Assembly: GCF_020907985.1 (NCBI RefSeq)
Contig: NZ_JAJJPA010000043.1
Span: 1 to 58,471 of the forward strand
Source: Kitasatospora humi
GTDB lineage: Bacteria; Actinomycetota; Actinomycetes; Streptomycetales; Streptomycetaceae
Direction of reading: 5' to 3'
DNA: 58,471 nucleotides
The stretch's first letter is position 1. Each line of letters begins with the position of its first letter. Below are positions 24,950-33,190 of this stretch, piece after piece. Made by a program: the position numbers and the translations under genes. Below the pieces are notes generated by a model. It did no database searches. It was not told where the DNA came from and saw nothing but the letters and a program-made list of their open reading frames with translations.

Positions 24950-26518
24950 ATGGCGAATACGGCAGTCATCGAGCGGCCGGCCGGTGCGCACCCGCAACCA
25001 GCCGGCCGCGCGCCCGTACTGCTGGGGCTGGGCCGGCGACTGCCCTGGCTGGTGCGTCACGCCGACTGGCTCGGACCGGTCGCGGTGGCGCTCTTCGCCG
25101 GCGTGCTGCGGTTCTGGAACCTCGCCTACCCCAACGCCTTCGTCTTCGACGAGACCTACTACCCCAAGGACGCCTGGTCGCTGCTCCATCAGGGGTATGA
25201 GGGCGCCTGGGCGGAGAACGCCAACAACGCGATCCTCTCCACCCCGCAGCAGATCCCGCTGAACACCGAGTGGGCCTTCGTGGCGCACCCGCCGCTCGGC
25301 AAGTGGGTGATCGCGATCGGTGAGGCGGTCTTCGGCCTCCACCCGTTCGGCTGGCGGGTGATGGTCGCGCTGGTCGGCACCCTCTCGGTGCTGATGCTGG
25401 CCCGGATCGGCCGCCGGCTCTTCGGCTCCACGCTGATCGGCTGCACCGCCGCGCTGCTGATGTCGGTGGACGGCCTGCAACTGGTGATGAGCCGCACCGG
25501 CCTGCTCGACGGCATCCTGATGTTCTTCGTGCTGGCCGCCTTCGGCTGCCTGCTGATCGACCGCGACCGGACCAGGGCCAAGCTGTCGGCCGACGGCGTG
25601 AACGGCGACCGGATCCGGCTCGGGCTGCGCCCCTGGCGGCTGGCCGCCGGCGTGCTGCTCGGCTGCGCCTGCTCGGTCAAGTGGAACGGCATCCAGATCC
25701 TGGCCGCCTTCGGGCTGCTCACCGTGCTCTGGGACCAGGCCGGGCGCCGCCGGGCCGGGGCCCGGCACCCCTGGCGCAGCATGCTGCGGCACGACGCCGT
25801 GCCGGCCTTCTGCTCCATGGTGGTCGTCGCCGCGGTGGTCTACGTCGGCTCCTGGAGCGGTTGGTTCCTCAGCTCCGGCGGCTACGACCGGCACTGGGCC
25901 GACACCCACCCCGGCGGGGTCCTGCCCGGCCCGCTGCGCAGCTGGTGGCAGTACCAGACCGAGATGTGGCGGTTCAACACCACGCTGACCACCCCGCACA
26001 CCTACCAGTCCAACCCGTGGAGCTGGCTGGTCCAGGGCCGCCCGGTCAGCATGTACTGGCAGCCGGTGCCGTTCGGCCAGCGGGGCTGCACCGACACCGG
26101 CGGTTGCACCACCCAGATCCTGGCGCTGGGCACCCCGTTGCTGTGGTGGACGGCCTGCTTCGCGCTGGCCTACCTGCTCTGGGCCTGGTTCTTCAAGCGC
26201 GACTGGCGCTCCGGCGCGGTGCTCTGCGCCGTCGCCGCGATCTACCTGCCCTGGTTCCAGTTCCAGCAGCGCACCATCTTCTCCTTCTACATGGTCGTGC
26301 TGGTGCCGTTCCTCTGCCTGGCCGTGGCCCAGATGCTGGGCGCGATGGTCGGCCCGGCGACCGCGACCGTGCGGCGGCGGGCCTGGGGTGCGGCGGCCGC
26401 CGGCGGCCTGGTGCTGGCGATCATGGGCTGCTTCCTCTACTACTACCCGCTGTACACGGCCCAGGTGATCCCGATGTCGGACTGGCAGGACCACATGTGG
26501 TTCACCAGCTGGATCTGA
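24950..26518 (+). CDS. pmt: Dolichyl-phosphate-mannose--protein mannosyltransferase (Pmt)
   Basis: A 522-residue GT39 integral membrane enzyme that moves mannose from polyprenyl-phosphate-mannose to Ser/Thr of proteins leaving the cell. The catalytic Asp-Glu pair lies in the first extracytoplasmic loop, VFDETYYPKDAW near residue 65. Family motifs VAHPPLGKWVIAIGE and LLMSVDGLQLVMSRTGLLDG follow. About 11 hydrophobic segments are visible. S. coelicolor Pmt glycosylates lipoproteins and the PstS phage receptor. Lipoproteins and wall proteins encoded nearby (17445, 38735, 10628) are the type of substrate it acts on. Confidence 0.92.
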   Translation: MANTAVIERPAGAHPQPAGRAPVLLGLGRRLPWLVRHADWLGPVAVALFAGVLRFWNLAYPNAFVFDETYYPKDAWSLLHQGYEGAWAENANNAILSTPQQIPLNTEWAFVAHPPLGKWVIAIGEAVFGLHPFGWRVMVALVGTLSVLMLARIGRRLFGSTLIGCTAALLMSVDGLQLVMSRTGLLDGILMFFVLAAFGCLLIDRDRTRAKLSADGVNGDRIRLGLRPWRLAAGVLLGCACSVKWNGIQILAAFGLLTVLWDQAGRRRAGARHPWRSMLRHDAVPAFCSMVVVAAVVYVGSWSGWFLSSGGYDRHWADTHPGGVLPGPLRSWWQYQTEMWRFNTTLTTPHTYQSNPWSWLVQGRPVSMYWQPVPFGQRGCTDTGGCTTQILALGTPLLWWTACFALAYLLWAWFFKRDWRSGAVLCAVAAIYLPWFQFQQRTIFSFYMVVLVPFLCLAVAQMLGAMVGPATATVRRRAWGAAAAGGLVLAIMGCFLYYYPLYTAQVIPMSDWQDHMWFTSWI

Positions 26519-27291
26519 GCGCGGCCGGCTCCAGCCAGCTGCTGCCGGTCACCCCGCTGCTCGGGGTGCTGATGGCGGTGCTGCTCGCGGCGGCGGTCGC
26601 GGTGGCGGGGTGGGGCGAGCTCGGTCACGGGCGCTCGGTGCTCAAGGCCGGGGTGCGGGCGGTGGTGCAGCTGGCGGCGGTCTCGCTGGTGATCACCGGG
26701 GTGGTGCACTCGCTCTGGCTGACCGCGCTCTTCGTGCTGCTGATGTTCGCGGTGGCGGTGCGCACGGCGGGGCGGCGGATGACCGAGGCACCCGGTTGGT
26801 CCTGGGCCTGGGCGGCCGCGCCGATCGGGGCGGGGGTGCTGCCCGTGCTGGCCCTGCTGCTCGGCAGTCGGCTGCTGCCCTGGCAGGGCCTGTCGATCGT
26901 GCCGGTGGCCGGGATCCTGATCGGCGGCGGATTGACCGCCACCTCGCTGGCCGGACGCCGGGCGCTGGACGAGCTGACCCAGCGCCACGGCGAGGTGGAG
27001 GCGGCGCTGGCGCTCGGCTTCGAGGAGCGGGACGCCCGGCTGGAGATCTGCCGCACCGCGGCGGCCACCTCGCTGGTGCCGGCGCTGGACCAGACCCGCA
27101 CCGTCGGCCTGGTCACGCTGCCCGGTGCGTTCGTCGGCATGCTGCTCGGCGGTGCCTCACCGGTGGCGGCGGGCGCGGTGCAGCTGTTCGTGCTGATCGC
27201 GCTGCTGGCGGTGGAGTCGGTGGCGATCGTGGTGGTGCTGGAGCTGGTCGGGCGGGGGCTGGTGCGCCGTCCGCTAAACTGGCGGGGTTGA
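26497..27291 (+). CDS. UPF0014/FetB-type ABC transporter permease
   Basis: A protein of about 264 residues with seven hydrophobic segments. LKAGVRAVVQLAAVSLVITG and the conserved LEICRTAAATSLVPALDQTRTVGLVTLPG loop, cited by its core ALDQTRTVGLVTLPGAF, are diagnostic of the UPF0014/FetB family. In E. coli FetA-FetB exports iron and relieves peroxide stress. No FetA ATPase gene adjoins it here. The GTG at 26497 (GGCAGGA at 26484-26490) overlaps pmt by 22 bases; other starts at GTG 26566 or ATG 26572 are possible but would cut into the first helix. Confidence 0.8.
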   Translation: MVHQLDLSAAGSSQLLPVTPLLGVLMAVLLAAAVAVAGWGELGHGRSVLKAGVRAVVQLAAVSLVITGVVHSLWLTALFVLLMFAVAVRTAGRRMTEAPGWSWAWAAAPIGAGVLPVLALLLGSRLLPWQGLSIVPVAGILIGGGLTATSLAGRRALDELTQRHGEVEAALALGFEERDARLEICRTAAATSLVPALDQTRTVGLVTLPGAFVGMLLGGASPVAAGAVQLFVLIALLAVESVAIVVVLELVGRGLVRRPLNWRG

Positions 27292-27384
27292 AGGGGAGTA
27301 GCCCTCCACCGGACCGTCGACATACTGGCCGCCTCGACCGGGGCCCGGCGCCCGGGGCACCACCGGTGTCGGCGAGACCTTCGG
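27291..27384 (+). promoter_or_regulatory. yybP-ykoY family manganese riboswitch
   Basis: The stretch starts AAGGGGAGTAGCCC directly at the FetB stop and ends with GGCGAGACCTTCGG (27371-27384). These match the two metal-binding halves of yybP-ykoY aptamers: the GGGGAGUAG of one loop and the GGC(A/G)AGACCU of the other, separated here by GC-rich helices of about 70 bases. The class senses Mn2+ and often precedes MntP, TerC or UPF0016 transporters. A TMEM165/GDT1 gene, a UPF0016 member, follows. A -10-like TAAACT at 27275-27280 within the fetB end could start this RNA. Confidence 0.85.
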
Positions 27385-27409
27385 CCGCAGTGCTGTTGTC
27401 GTGATCAGC

Positions 27410-27459
27410 GCTGCCGGGCCGGGGTCTCTTCCGTTTCGGGGCCGCGCGGCCGGGCAGCC
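27410..27459 (+). promoter_or_regulatory. Expression-platform hairpin of the riboswitch
   Basis: GCTGCCGGGCC (27410-27420) pairs with GGCCGGGCAGC (27449-27459), one mismatch, ending 7 bases before the GGAGGA ribosome site at 27467. An internal GGCCGCGCGGCC palindrome could form an alternative stem. The pair of structures fits control of termination or initiation by the aptamer upstream. Confidence 0.45.
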
Positions 27460-27482
27460 CGACCGTGGAGGAACGCTCCCCG

Positions 27483-28064
27483 ATGAACCTGACCGTGTTC
27501 GCCGTGACCTTCGGCATCATCTTCCTGGCCGAGCTGCCCGACAAGACCGCGCTGGCCGCACTGATGCTGGGGACCCGCTACCGCGCGTCGTACGTCTTCG
27601 CCGGCCTGGCCGCCGCGATGGCCGTGCAGGTCGGCCTGGCGCTGGTGGCGGGCAGCCTGCTGGCACTGCTGCCGCACCGCTGGGTCGAGGGCGTGGCCGG
27701 GGCGCTCTTCCTGGTGGGCGCCGTGATGCTGCTGATGCACAAGGACGAGGACGAGGAGCACGGGGGCCGCAAGCCCGTCGCCAACAGCTTCTGGAAGGTG
27801 GCCGGAGCGAGCTTCCTGGTGGTCGCGGTCGCCGAGTTCGGCGACCTGACCCAGATCATGACCGCCAACCTGGCCGCCAAGTACGCCGAGCCGCTCGCCG
27901 TGGGCCTGGGCGCCTGGCTGGCGCTCTGCTCGGTGGGCGGCCTGGCCGTCCTCGGCGGGCGGAAGCTGCTGGAGCACGTGCCGATGAAGGCGATCATCCG
28001 GGTGGCCGCCGCCGCGATGCTGGTGCTGTCCGCGATCAGCATCGCGGAGGCGGTCACCGGCTGA
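27483..28064 (+). CDS. TMEM165/GDT1 (UPF0016) family Mn2+/Ca2+ transporter
   Basis: A 193-residue membrane protein with six helices and the two family motifs: FLAELPDKTALAALMLG near residue 14 and VVAVAEFGDLTQIMTANLAA near residue 110, each carrying the acidic E-x-G-D-(K/R)-(T/S)-type metal motif. A short acidic/His loop (HKDEDEEHGG) separates the halves. Bacterial members such as MneA export manganese. ATG 27483 has GGAGGA 10 bases before it. The manganese riboswitch upstream matches that role: high Mn2+ should turn on export. Confidence 0.9.
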   Translation: MNLTVFAVTFGIIFLAELPDKTALAALMLGTRYRASYVFAGLAAAMAVQVGLALVAGSLLALLPHRWVEGVAGALFLVGAVMLLMHKDEDEEHGGRKPVANSFWKVAGASFLVVAVAEFGDLTQIMTANLAAKYAEPLAVGLGAWLALCSVGGLAVLGGRKLLEHVPMKAIIRVAAAAMLVLSAISIAEAVTG

Positions 28065-28160
28065 GGGCGACCGGGAGCGGCGTCGTGCGGAAGCCGTGAC
28101 CGGCTGGGGGCGACCGGGGCGGCGTCGTGCCGGCCGTGGCCGGCTCGGGGCGACCGGAGT
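28058..28160. repeat. 40-43-bp imperfect tandem repeat, about 2.4 copies
   Basis: Copies start at 28058, 28101 and 28141 with CGGCT(G/C)(A/G)GGGCGACCGG. The first begins inside the last codons of the TMEM165 gene and the array fills the convergent gap to the peptidoglycan-binding protein gene. GC-rich, no coding sense. Confidence 0.6.
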
Positions 28161-29209
28161 CAGCAGGTGTCGCCGGCGTCGAGGGCGTCCTGGGTCTGCT
28201 GGTCCAGGGCGCCCTGCTGGTTGGCGTCGATGTTGTTCGCGTCCTGGAACTGCGCCACTTCGCCCTCGGTGTGGATGTCGTACTTCCCGCTGTGGGTCCC
28301 GCCGCAGCCCGCCGCGCGGAGCTGCCGCTGCAGGGCCACCACCGCCGGGCCGGAGTCACCCGGGGCGGGCAGCGCGGCGGTGCGGCTCGGCGCGGCGCTG
28401 GTGGGCGCGGCACTGGTGGGCGGCGCCTGGGTGGGCGGGGGCGGCGGCGGTGCGGCCGCGCTGGTGCTGGGGGTCGGCGGCGGGGTGGTGCGGGGCGCCG
28501 CCTTGGTCCTGGGCGCGGTGGGTCTGGCCGAGCTCGCCGGGGCCGCGGCGGTGCTGGGCGGGGCGGTGACGGGGGCGCTGCTGGGGGCGGCCCCGGTGGT
28601 GGGTCCGCTGCTCGGCGAGGCGGCGCCGGTGGGCATCACCGGTAGCGCCTGGTCGGTCGACGAACTGCCGGGGGAGAGGACGTACGCCAGCCCGACACCG
28701 AGGGCGACCACGCCGACGCCGGCCGCCGCGATCAGGCCGGTGCGGCGGCGTGGTCGCCCGGCCTGCCGGGCGGCGGTGCGGCCGCGGGCGGCGTCCTGGC
28801 CGTCGGCGATCGGGAACAGGCCGAGCTCCCGGGGCGGCAGCTCGGGCGGCAGGGCCCAGGGCGCGGGCCGGGTCGAGGGCGGTGGGGCCTGGGGTGCCGG
28901 CTGGGGCGGCGGCGGCACGGTGTGCGGCACGGTGCCCTGGTGGCCGACCGGGGGCAGCACGGCGGTGGCGTACGGGTCGGCCGGCGCCGGCGGGTACGGT
29001 GCCGCGGGCAGCACGGCCGTGGCGTACGGGTCGGCCGGTGCGGTTGCGTACGGGTCGCCCGGCGCCGGCGCGTACGGGTCGGGCTGGTCCTCGACCGGCA
29101 CCGACGGGACGTACGGCCGGACCAACGGGGGACCCTCGGTGTGCGGGAGGACCGCCGTCTCGGTCAGGTCCGGATCCTCGCCGGGACCTGGCTGGGCGAA
29201 TCCCGGCAT
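28160..29209 (-). CDS. Membrane protein with C-terminal peptidoglycan-binding domain
   Basis: A 349-residue single-pass protein. A cytoplasmic Pro/Ala/Asp-rich N-terminal half contains repeats of DPYATAVLP. One membrane segment (GLIAAAGVGVVALGVGLAYVL near residue 160) is followed by about 100 residues of Thr/Pro/Ala spacer. The last 65 residues form a PG_binding_1 domain (LPAPGDSGPAVVALQRQLRA, then YDIHTEGEVAQFQDAN) ending in DAGDTC. The domain would hold wall glycan outside the membrane. ATG 29209 has AGGAGG upstream. N-terminal proline-rich tails of this type are frequent in streptomycete kinases and wall sensors, but no kinase domain is present. Confidence 0.75.
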   Translation of the reverse strand: MPGFAQPGPGEDPDLTETAVLPHTEGPPLVRPYVPSVPVEDQPDPYAPAPGDPYATAPADPYATAVLPAAPYPPAPADPYATAVLPPVGHQGTVPHTVPPPPQPAPQAPPPSTRPAPWALPPELPPRELGLFPIADGQDAARGRTAARQAGRPRRRTGLIAAAGVGVVALGVGLAYVLSPGSSSTDQALPVMPTGAASPSSGPTTGAAPSSAPVTAPPSTAAAPASSARPTAPRTKAAPRTTPPPTPSTSAAAPPPPPPTQAPPTSAAPTSAAPSRTAALPAPGDSGPAVVALQRQLRAAGCGGTHSGKYDIHTEGEVAQFQDANNIDANQQGALDQQTQDALDAGDTC

Positions 29210-29409
29210 GGGCCGGTCCTCCTGGAGATTGCGACGGGCTTGTGAATGGGCCCGATTATGCAGGACGCCACTGCGGGCGAACAGTGCCACCCGGCTAACT
29301 AATGGCCCAACCCCGAGCCGCAAAAGCGGATAAATCTGACACGATGAGAAGTCGGAAGCTGCCACGTCGTCAGACACCGGCACCAGGATCACCAGGCGGA
29401 GGTTCTGTC

Positions 29410-31464
29410 ATGGCGGAACCGGCCACCGAGGCCCGCGCACCGGCCCCGCAACAGGCACCGGTCCACAACCTCTGGGTCCCGATCGGCGCCTTGCTGCTGG
29501 CGCTGCTGCTGGCCGCCCTCGACCAGACCATCGTGTCGACCGCACTGCCCACCATCGTCAGCGACCTCGGCGGACTGGAGCACCTCTCCTGGGTGGTGAC
29601 GGCCTATCTGCTGGCCTCCACCGCCGCCACCCCGCTCTGGGGCAAGTTGGGCGACATGTACGGCCGGAAGCGGTTCTTCCAGGCCTCCATCGTGATCTTC
29701 CTGATCGGCTCGGCGCTCTGCGGGCTCTCCCAGAACATGGGCGAGCTGATCGCCTTCCGGGCGCTGCAGGGGCTGGGCGGCGGCGGCCTGATCGTGCTCA
29801 CCCAGGCGATCGTGGGCGACCTGGTGCCACCGCGCGAGCGGGGCAAGTACCAGGGCCTGTTCGGCGCGGTCTTCGGCGCCACCAGCGTGCTGGGCCCGCT
29901 GCTCGGCGGCTTCTTCGTGGACCAGCTCTCCTGGCGCTGGGTCTTCTACATCAACCTGCCGATCGGCGCGGTCGCCCTGGTGGCGATCGCGCTGGTACTG
30001 CACAGCGCCGAAGTCACCCGCAAGCACGCCATCGACTACCCCGGGATCGTGCTGATCGCCGCGGTGGCCACCTGCTTCGTGCTGATGACCTCGCTCGGCG
30101 GAGTCAGCTACGGCTGGGGCAGCTGGCAGATCATCGGCCTCGGCGTGCTCGGCGTGGTGCTGCTGATCGCCTTCGTCATGGTCGAGCGGCAGGCCGAGGA
30201 AGCCGTGCTGCCGCCCCGGCTGTTCACCTCCCGCACCTTCAACCTGGTCGCCGTGATCTCCTTCGTGGTCGGCTTCGCGATGTTCGGCGCCCTCACCTAC
30301 CTGCCGACCTTCCTCCAGGTGGTGCAGGGCGTCTCGCCGACCATGTCGGGCGTGCACATGCTGCCGATGGTGCTCGGCATGCTGGTCACCTCGATCGGCT
30401 CCGGTCAGATCGTCGCCCGCACCGGCCACTACCGGCTCTTCCCGATCGTCGGCACCGCCGTGATGGTGGTCGGCCTGGTGCTGCTCTCCCGGCTCACCGA
30501 GTCCACCTCCACCACCGTGATGAGCCTCTACTTCCTGGTCTTCGGGCTGGGGTTGGGGCTGGTGCTCCAAGTGCTGGTGCTGATCGTGCAGAACTCGGTC
30601 GGCTACCAGGACCTGGGCGCGGCCACCGCCGCCGCCACCTTCTTCCGCTCCATCGGCGCCTCCTTCGGCGTCTCGATCTTCGGCACCATCTTCACCACCG
30701 GCCTCAACCGCAAGCTCAAGGACGCGCTGCGCGGCGTCACGCTGCCACCGGGCTTCTCCGCCAAGGAGATCACCGCGGACCCCCGGGTGATCCACACCCT
30801 GCCGCCCGCCACCGCCCACAATGTGCTGCACGCCTACGCCAGTTCGATCGCCGAAGTGTTCCTCTACGCCGCCCCGGTGGCGGCCGTGGCGTTCGTGCTG
30901 TCGCTGTTCATCAGGGAGCAGCCGCTGCGCGAGTCGGTGACCGCGCCGGACCTCGGCGAGTCGATCGGGATGAACCCGGTGGAACGCAGCTCGGTGGACG
31001 AAATCGCCCGGGCCCTGTCGGTGTTGGGCACCCGGCAGGCCCGCCGCGACCTCTACCGGCGGATCACCGCCGAGGCCGGTCTCGACCTGCACCCCGCCTC
31101 CAGCTGGCTGCTGCTGCAACTCCAGCGCCAAGGTTCAGTGGAACCGGCCGAGTTGGCGGAACAGGGGATCGTGCCGCCGGCCGTGATCGAGGTCGCCGCC
31201 CGCGAAGTGGAAGGCCGGGGCCTGGCGGTGCGCAACGGGCTGCCGATGCGCCTGACCGAGGCGGGCGTGCTGGTCGCCGAGCGGCTGGTCACTGCCCGGC
31301 GGTCCCAACTGGCCAAGCTGCTCGGCGACTGGAACGAGGAGCAGTTCGCCGAGCTGGCCGCGCTGCTCACCACGCTCAGTCGCAACCTCTGCGGTGACCC
31401 GCACGAACGCCCGGACCCGGTTCCCGCCCCGCACGTGCCGCACAACGAGGGGCGGTCGTTCTGA
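29410..31464 (+). CDS. DHA2/EmrB-type MFS efflux pump fused to a MarR-like winged helix
   Basis: A 684-residue protein. Residues up to about 520 form a 14-helix drug:H+ antiporter, with LDQTIVSTALPTIVSDL (helix 1 motif) and WGKLGDMYGRKRFF (loop motif). A cytoplasmic C-terminal domain of about 150 residues follows (ARDLYRRITAEAG ... SSWLLLQLQRQGSVEPAELAE, GLAVRNGLPMRLTEAGVLVAE). This has the helix and wing pattern of MarR regulators. GGAGG at 29398-29402 selects ATG 29410. DHA2 pumps with such a tail are seen in other streptomycetes; whether the tail binds DNA or drugs is unknown. Confidence 0.85.
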   Translation: MAEPATEARAPAPQQAPVHNLWVPIGALLLALLLAALDQTIVSTALPTIVSDLGGLEHLSWVVTAYLLASTAATPLWGKLGDMYGRKRFFQASIVIFLIGSALCGLSQNMGELIAFRALQGLGGGGLIVLTQAIVGDLVPPRERGKYQGLFGAVFGATSVLGPLLGGFFVDQLSWRWVFYINLPIGAVALVAIALVLHSAEVTRKHAIDYPGIVLIAAVATCFVLMTSLGGVSYGWGSWQIIGLGVLGVVLLIAFVMVERQAEEAVLPPRLFTSRTFNLVAVISFVVGFAMFGALTYLPTFLQVVQGVSPTMSGVHMLPMVLGMLVTSIGSGQIVARTGHYRLFPIVGTAVMVVGLVLLSRLTESTSTTVMSLYFLVFGLGLGLVLQVLVLIVQNSVGYQDLGAATAAATFFRSIGASFGVSIFGTIFTTGLNRKLKDALRGVTLPPGFSAKEITADPRVIHTLPPATAHNVLHAYASSIAEVFLYAAPVAAVAFVLSLFIREQPLRESVTAPDLGESIGMNPVERSSVDEIARALSVLGTRQARRDLYRRITAEAGLDLHPASSWLLLQLQRQGSVEPAELAEQGIVPPAVIEVAAREVEGRGLAVRNGLPMRLTEAGVLVAERLVTARRSQLAKLLGDWNEEQFAELAALLTTLSRNLCGDPHERPDPVPAPHVPHNEGRSF

Positions 31465-31587
31465 CCCGACGGTTCAGCAGGCTGCACCAGTCCGGCAGGC
31501 CGGTCGGTCCGGTGGGTCGGCCGGGGCCGGCAGGCCGGTCGGTCCACGGGCGGGTCGCTCCAGCAGCCGGGCCCGGTCCAGGCGGGC

Positions 31588-32202
31588 TCAGTTCAGCAGC
31601 GGCGAGAGGGCGTTGCGCAGATCGGCCGGCTCGCGGTACTCCACCCCCGTCATGCCGAGCGCGCGGGCGGCCGCCACGTTGCCCGCGGTGTCGTCGACGA
31701 ACAGGCAGCGCTCGACCGCCGCTCCCGCCTGCTCGGCGGCGATCCGGTAGATCCGCTCCTCCGGCTTGACCGCGCCCACCACGGCGCTGTTCACCACCGC
31801 GTCGGCCAGCCCGGTCAGCCCGATCGCCGCCAGGTCGGCGTCCAGCCAGAGCGTGGCGTTGGTGACCACGACCACCGGGACGTGCTCGCGCACCGCGCGC
31901 AGCAGCGCAACCACCGCCGGGTCGGCCCGGAACGGCGCAGTGGTGAACGCCGCCGCCAACTCCGCTGCCGCAGCCGACTCCTGCGCCAGCCGTTCGACGA
32001 TCCGGGCCCGCCACTCCGCCTTGGCCAACTGCCCGAGCAGCAGCGGGCCGCGCAACTCGGCGTGGAAGGCGACGCCCATGGTGCGGCCGGCCGGCAGACC
32101 GGCGGCGCGCTCCAGACGGTTCAGCTCGCTGTGGTCGAACAGCCGGATCACGCCGTCGAGATCGGTCAGCACGGCATCGAACGGTCTGCTGCTGGTGGTC
32201 AT
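31588..32202 (-). CDS. HAD family hydrolase
   Basis: A 204-residue haloacid-dehalogenase-type phosphatase. Motif I is AVLTDLDGVIRLFD near residue 10. It differs from DxDGT in that the second Asp is followed by Gly-Val. Motif II Thr/Ser is in VVVVTNATLW, the Lys of motif III in GAVKPEERIY, and motif IV Asp-Asp is CLFVDDTAGNVAAAR. The cap domain is the short helical C1 type. The substrate is unknown. The coding frame starts at ATG 32202; longer frames read through the upstream pseudogene region. Confidence 0.85.
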   Translation of the reverse strand: MTTSSRPFDAVLTDLDGVIRLFDHSELNRLERAAGLPAGRTMGVAFHAELRGPLLLGQLAKAEWRARIVERLAQESAAAAELAAAFTTAPFRADPAVVALLRAVREHVPVVVVTNATLWLDADLAAIGLTGLADAVVNSAVVGAVKPEERIYRIAAEQAGAAVERCLFVDDTAGNVAAARALGMTGVEYREPADLRNALSPLLN

Positions 32203-32285
32203 CCGGCCTGTATACCGGGAGCTTCGATCTCCTGTCGAGGAGCGGCCGGCAACTGTCGAAGGCGTCCGATCACGGGGGGGGACGA

Positions 32286-32706
32286 ATGAGCATCGAGGCG
32301 GCCAAGGCACTCCACGAAAGGGCGGTGTTCGGCGGGGAACTACCGCGAACTCGGCCACGGTTCGGGGCGCAGCGCGGCGCTGTTCCGGATCGGCTGCTAC
32401 CACCAGGTGGGCCAGGGCGACGCATCGGCGGAGCGGGTCGGCGATCGGCGCACCCCGTCGTACGCGCTGCGGCACCTGGCGTACTCCGCGCACGAGGCGG
32501 GCGAGTTGGACTTCCGGCCCGGGCCCGCCGCCAACCTGTCGGCGCCGGCCCAGCCGGCGCTCGACCGGGGCCGGCCCGAGCAGGCCGCGGCCCTGGTCGA
32601 GGAGGCCACCGGCATCGCCGAGTCCTGCGCGGCCGACGGGGTGCTGCGCTGGGTCGAGCCCAGGTCCGGGCTCGGCCGTGATGCCGGGCGTCCGGTTGGG
32701 TCGTGA
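32286..32706 (+). pseudogene. Decayed tetratricopeptide-repeat protein gene
   Basis: The ATG at 32286 opens MSIEAAKALHERAVFGGELP, a typical TPR start, but that frame soon loses sense. After about 32340 the homologous sequence continues in another frame: SAALFRIGCYHQVGQGDASA, then SYALRHLAYSAHEAGELD and ALDRGRPEQAAALVEEATGI, each a TPR-like helix pair. Text between them is shorter than a full repeat, so internal deletions as well as a frameshift have occurred. The end runs into a 25-bp tandem repeat. It is not expected to encode a working protein. Confidence 0.6.
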
Positions 32707-32780
32707 TGCCGGGTGTCCGGGCCCGGTCGTGACGCCGGGTGTCGTGGTTGGGTTGTGGCGCCCGGCCTCCGGGCGGTGGG
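32678..32780. repeat. 25-26-bp imperfect tandem repeat, four copies
   Basis: Copies start at GTG 32678, 32703, 32729 and 32755, each reading GTG(A/G)(T/C)GCCGGG(C/T)GTCCGG or close to it. It overlaps the 3' end of the TPR remnant and ends just before the stop of the convergent nickel-binding-like gene. Confidence 0.6.
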
Positions 32781-32790
32781 GCCGGGCAGC

Positions 32791-33039
32791 TCAGACGCTG
32801 TACGGCACCGAATGGATCTCGTCCGCCTTGTGGCCGGCGCGCTCGTGCACCCGCTGCACGGCGTCGGCCGACGGCGCCTCCGAGAGGCACCAGACGGTGC
32901 CGGACGCCGGGTCGGCCCAGGCCTGCTTGAAGTGCACGCCCTCCTCGCGCTCCAGCCGTTGGTCGGCCTGGTGGGCCTGCTCCAGCTCTTCGGGGGTGAT
33001 CCCGGTCATGCCGTGGTGGACATCCATGAAGGTGGCCAT
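32791..33039 (-). CDS. SCO4226-like small nickel-binding protein (DUF4242)
   Basis: An 82-residue ferredoxin-fold protein. It matches the streptomycete family typified by SCO4226, whose crystal structure shows a nickel-binding dimer. Features are FMDVHHGMTGITPEELEQAH at the N-terminus, VWCLSEAPSADAVQRVHERA in the middle and the ending GHKADEIHSVP. His and Cys residues suitable for metal binding are conserved. The coding frame is complete. A hairpin-poor 151-base gap separates it from the next gene. Confidence 0.8.
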   Translation of the reverse strand: MATFMDVHHGMTGITPEELEQAHQADQRLEREEGVHFKQAWADPASGTVWCLSEAPSADAVQRVHERAGHKADEIHSVPYSV

Positions 33040-33190
33040 GGCGATGGCGCCTCCGTCCGTGTCGCCGAACCGTGATACCTCCAGCCTGGCGCAGCGCGGC
33101 GGATCCGCAACGGGGCAGGGTTCGCCGGGGCTCGGCCCACCCGGTGCCGGGCGACCCGGACCCGGCGGTCCGGCTCGCCCGTGCGGTGGG

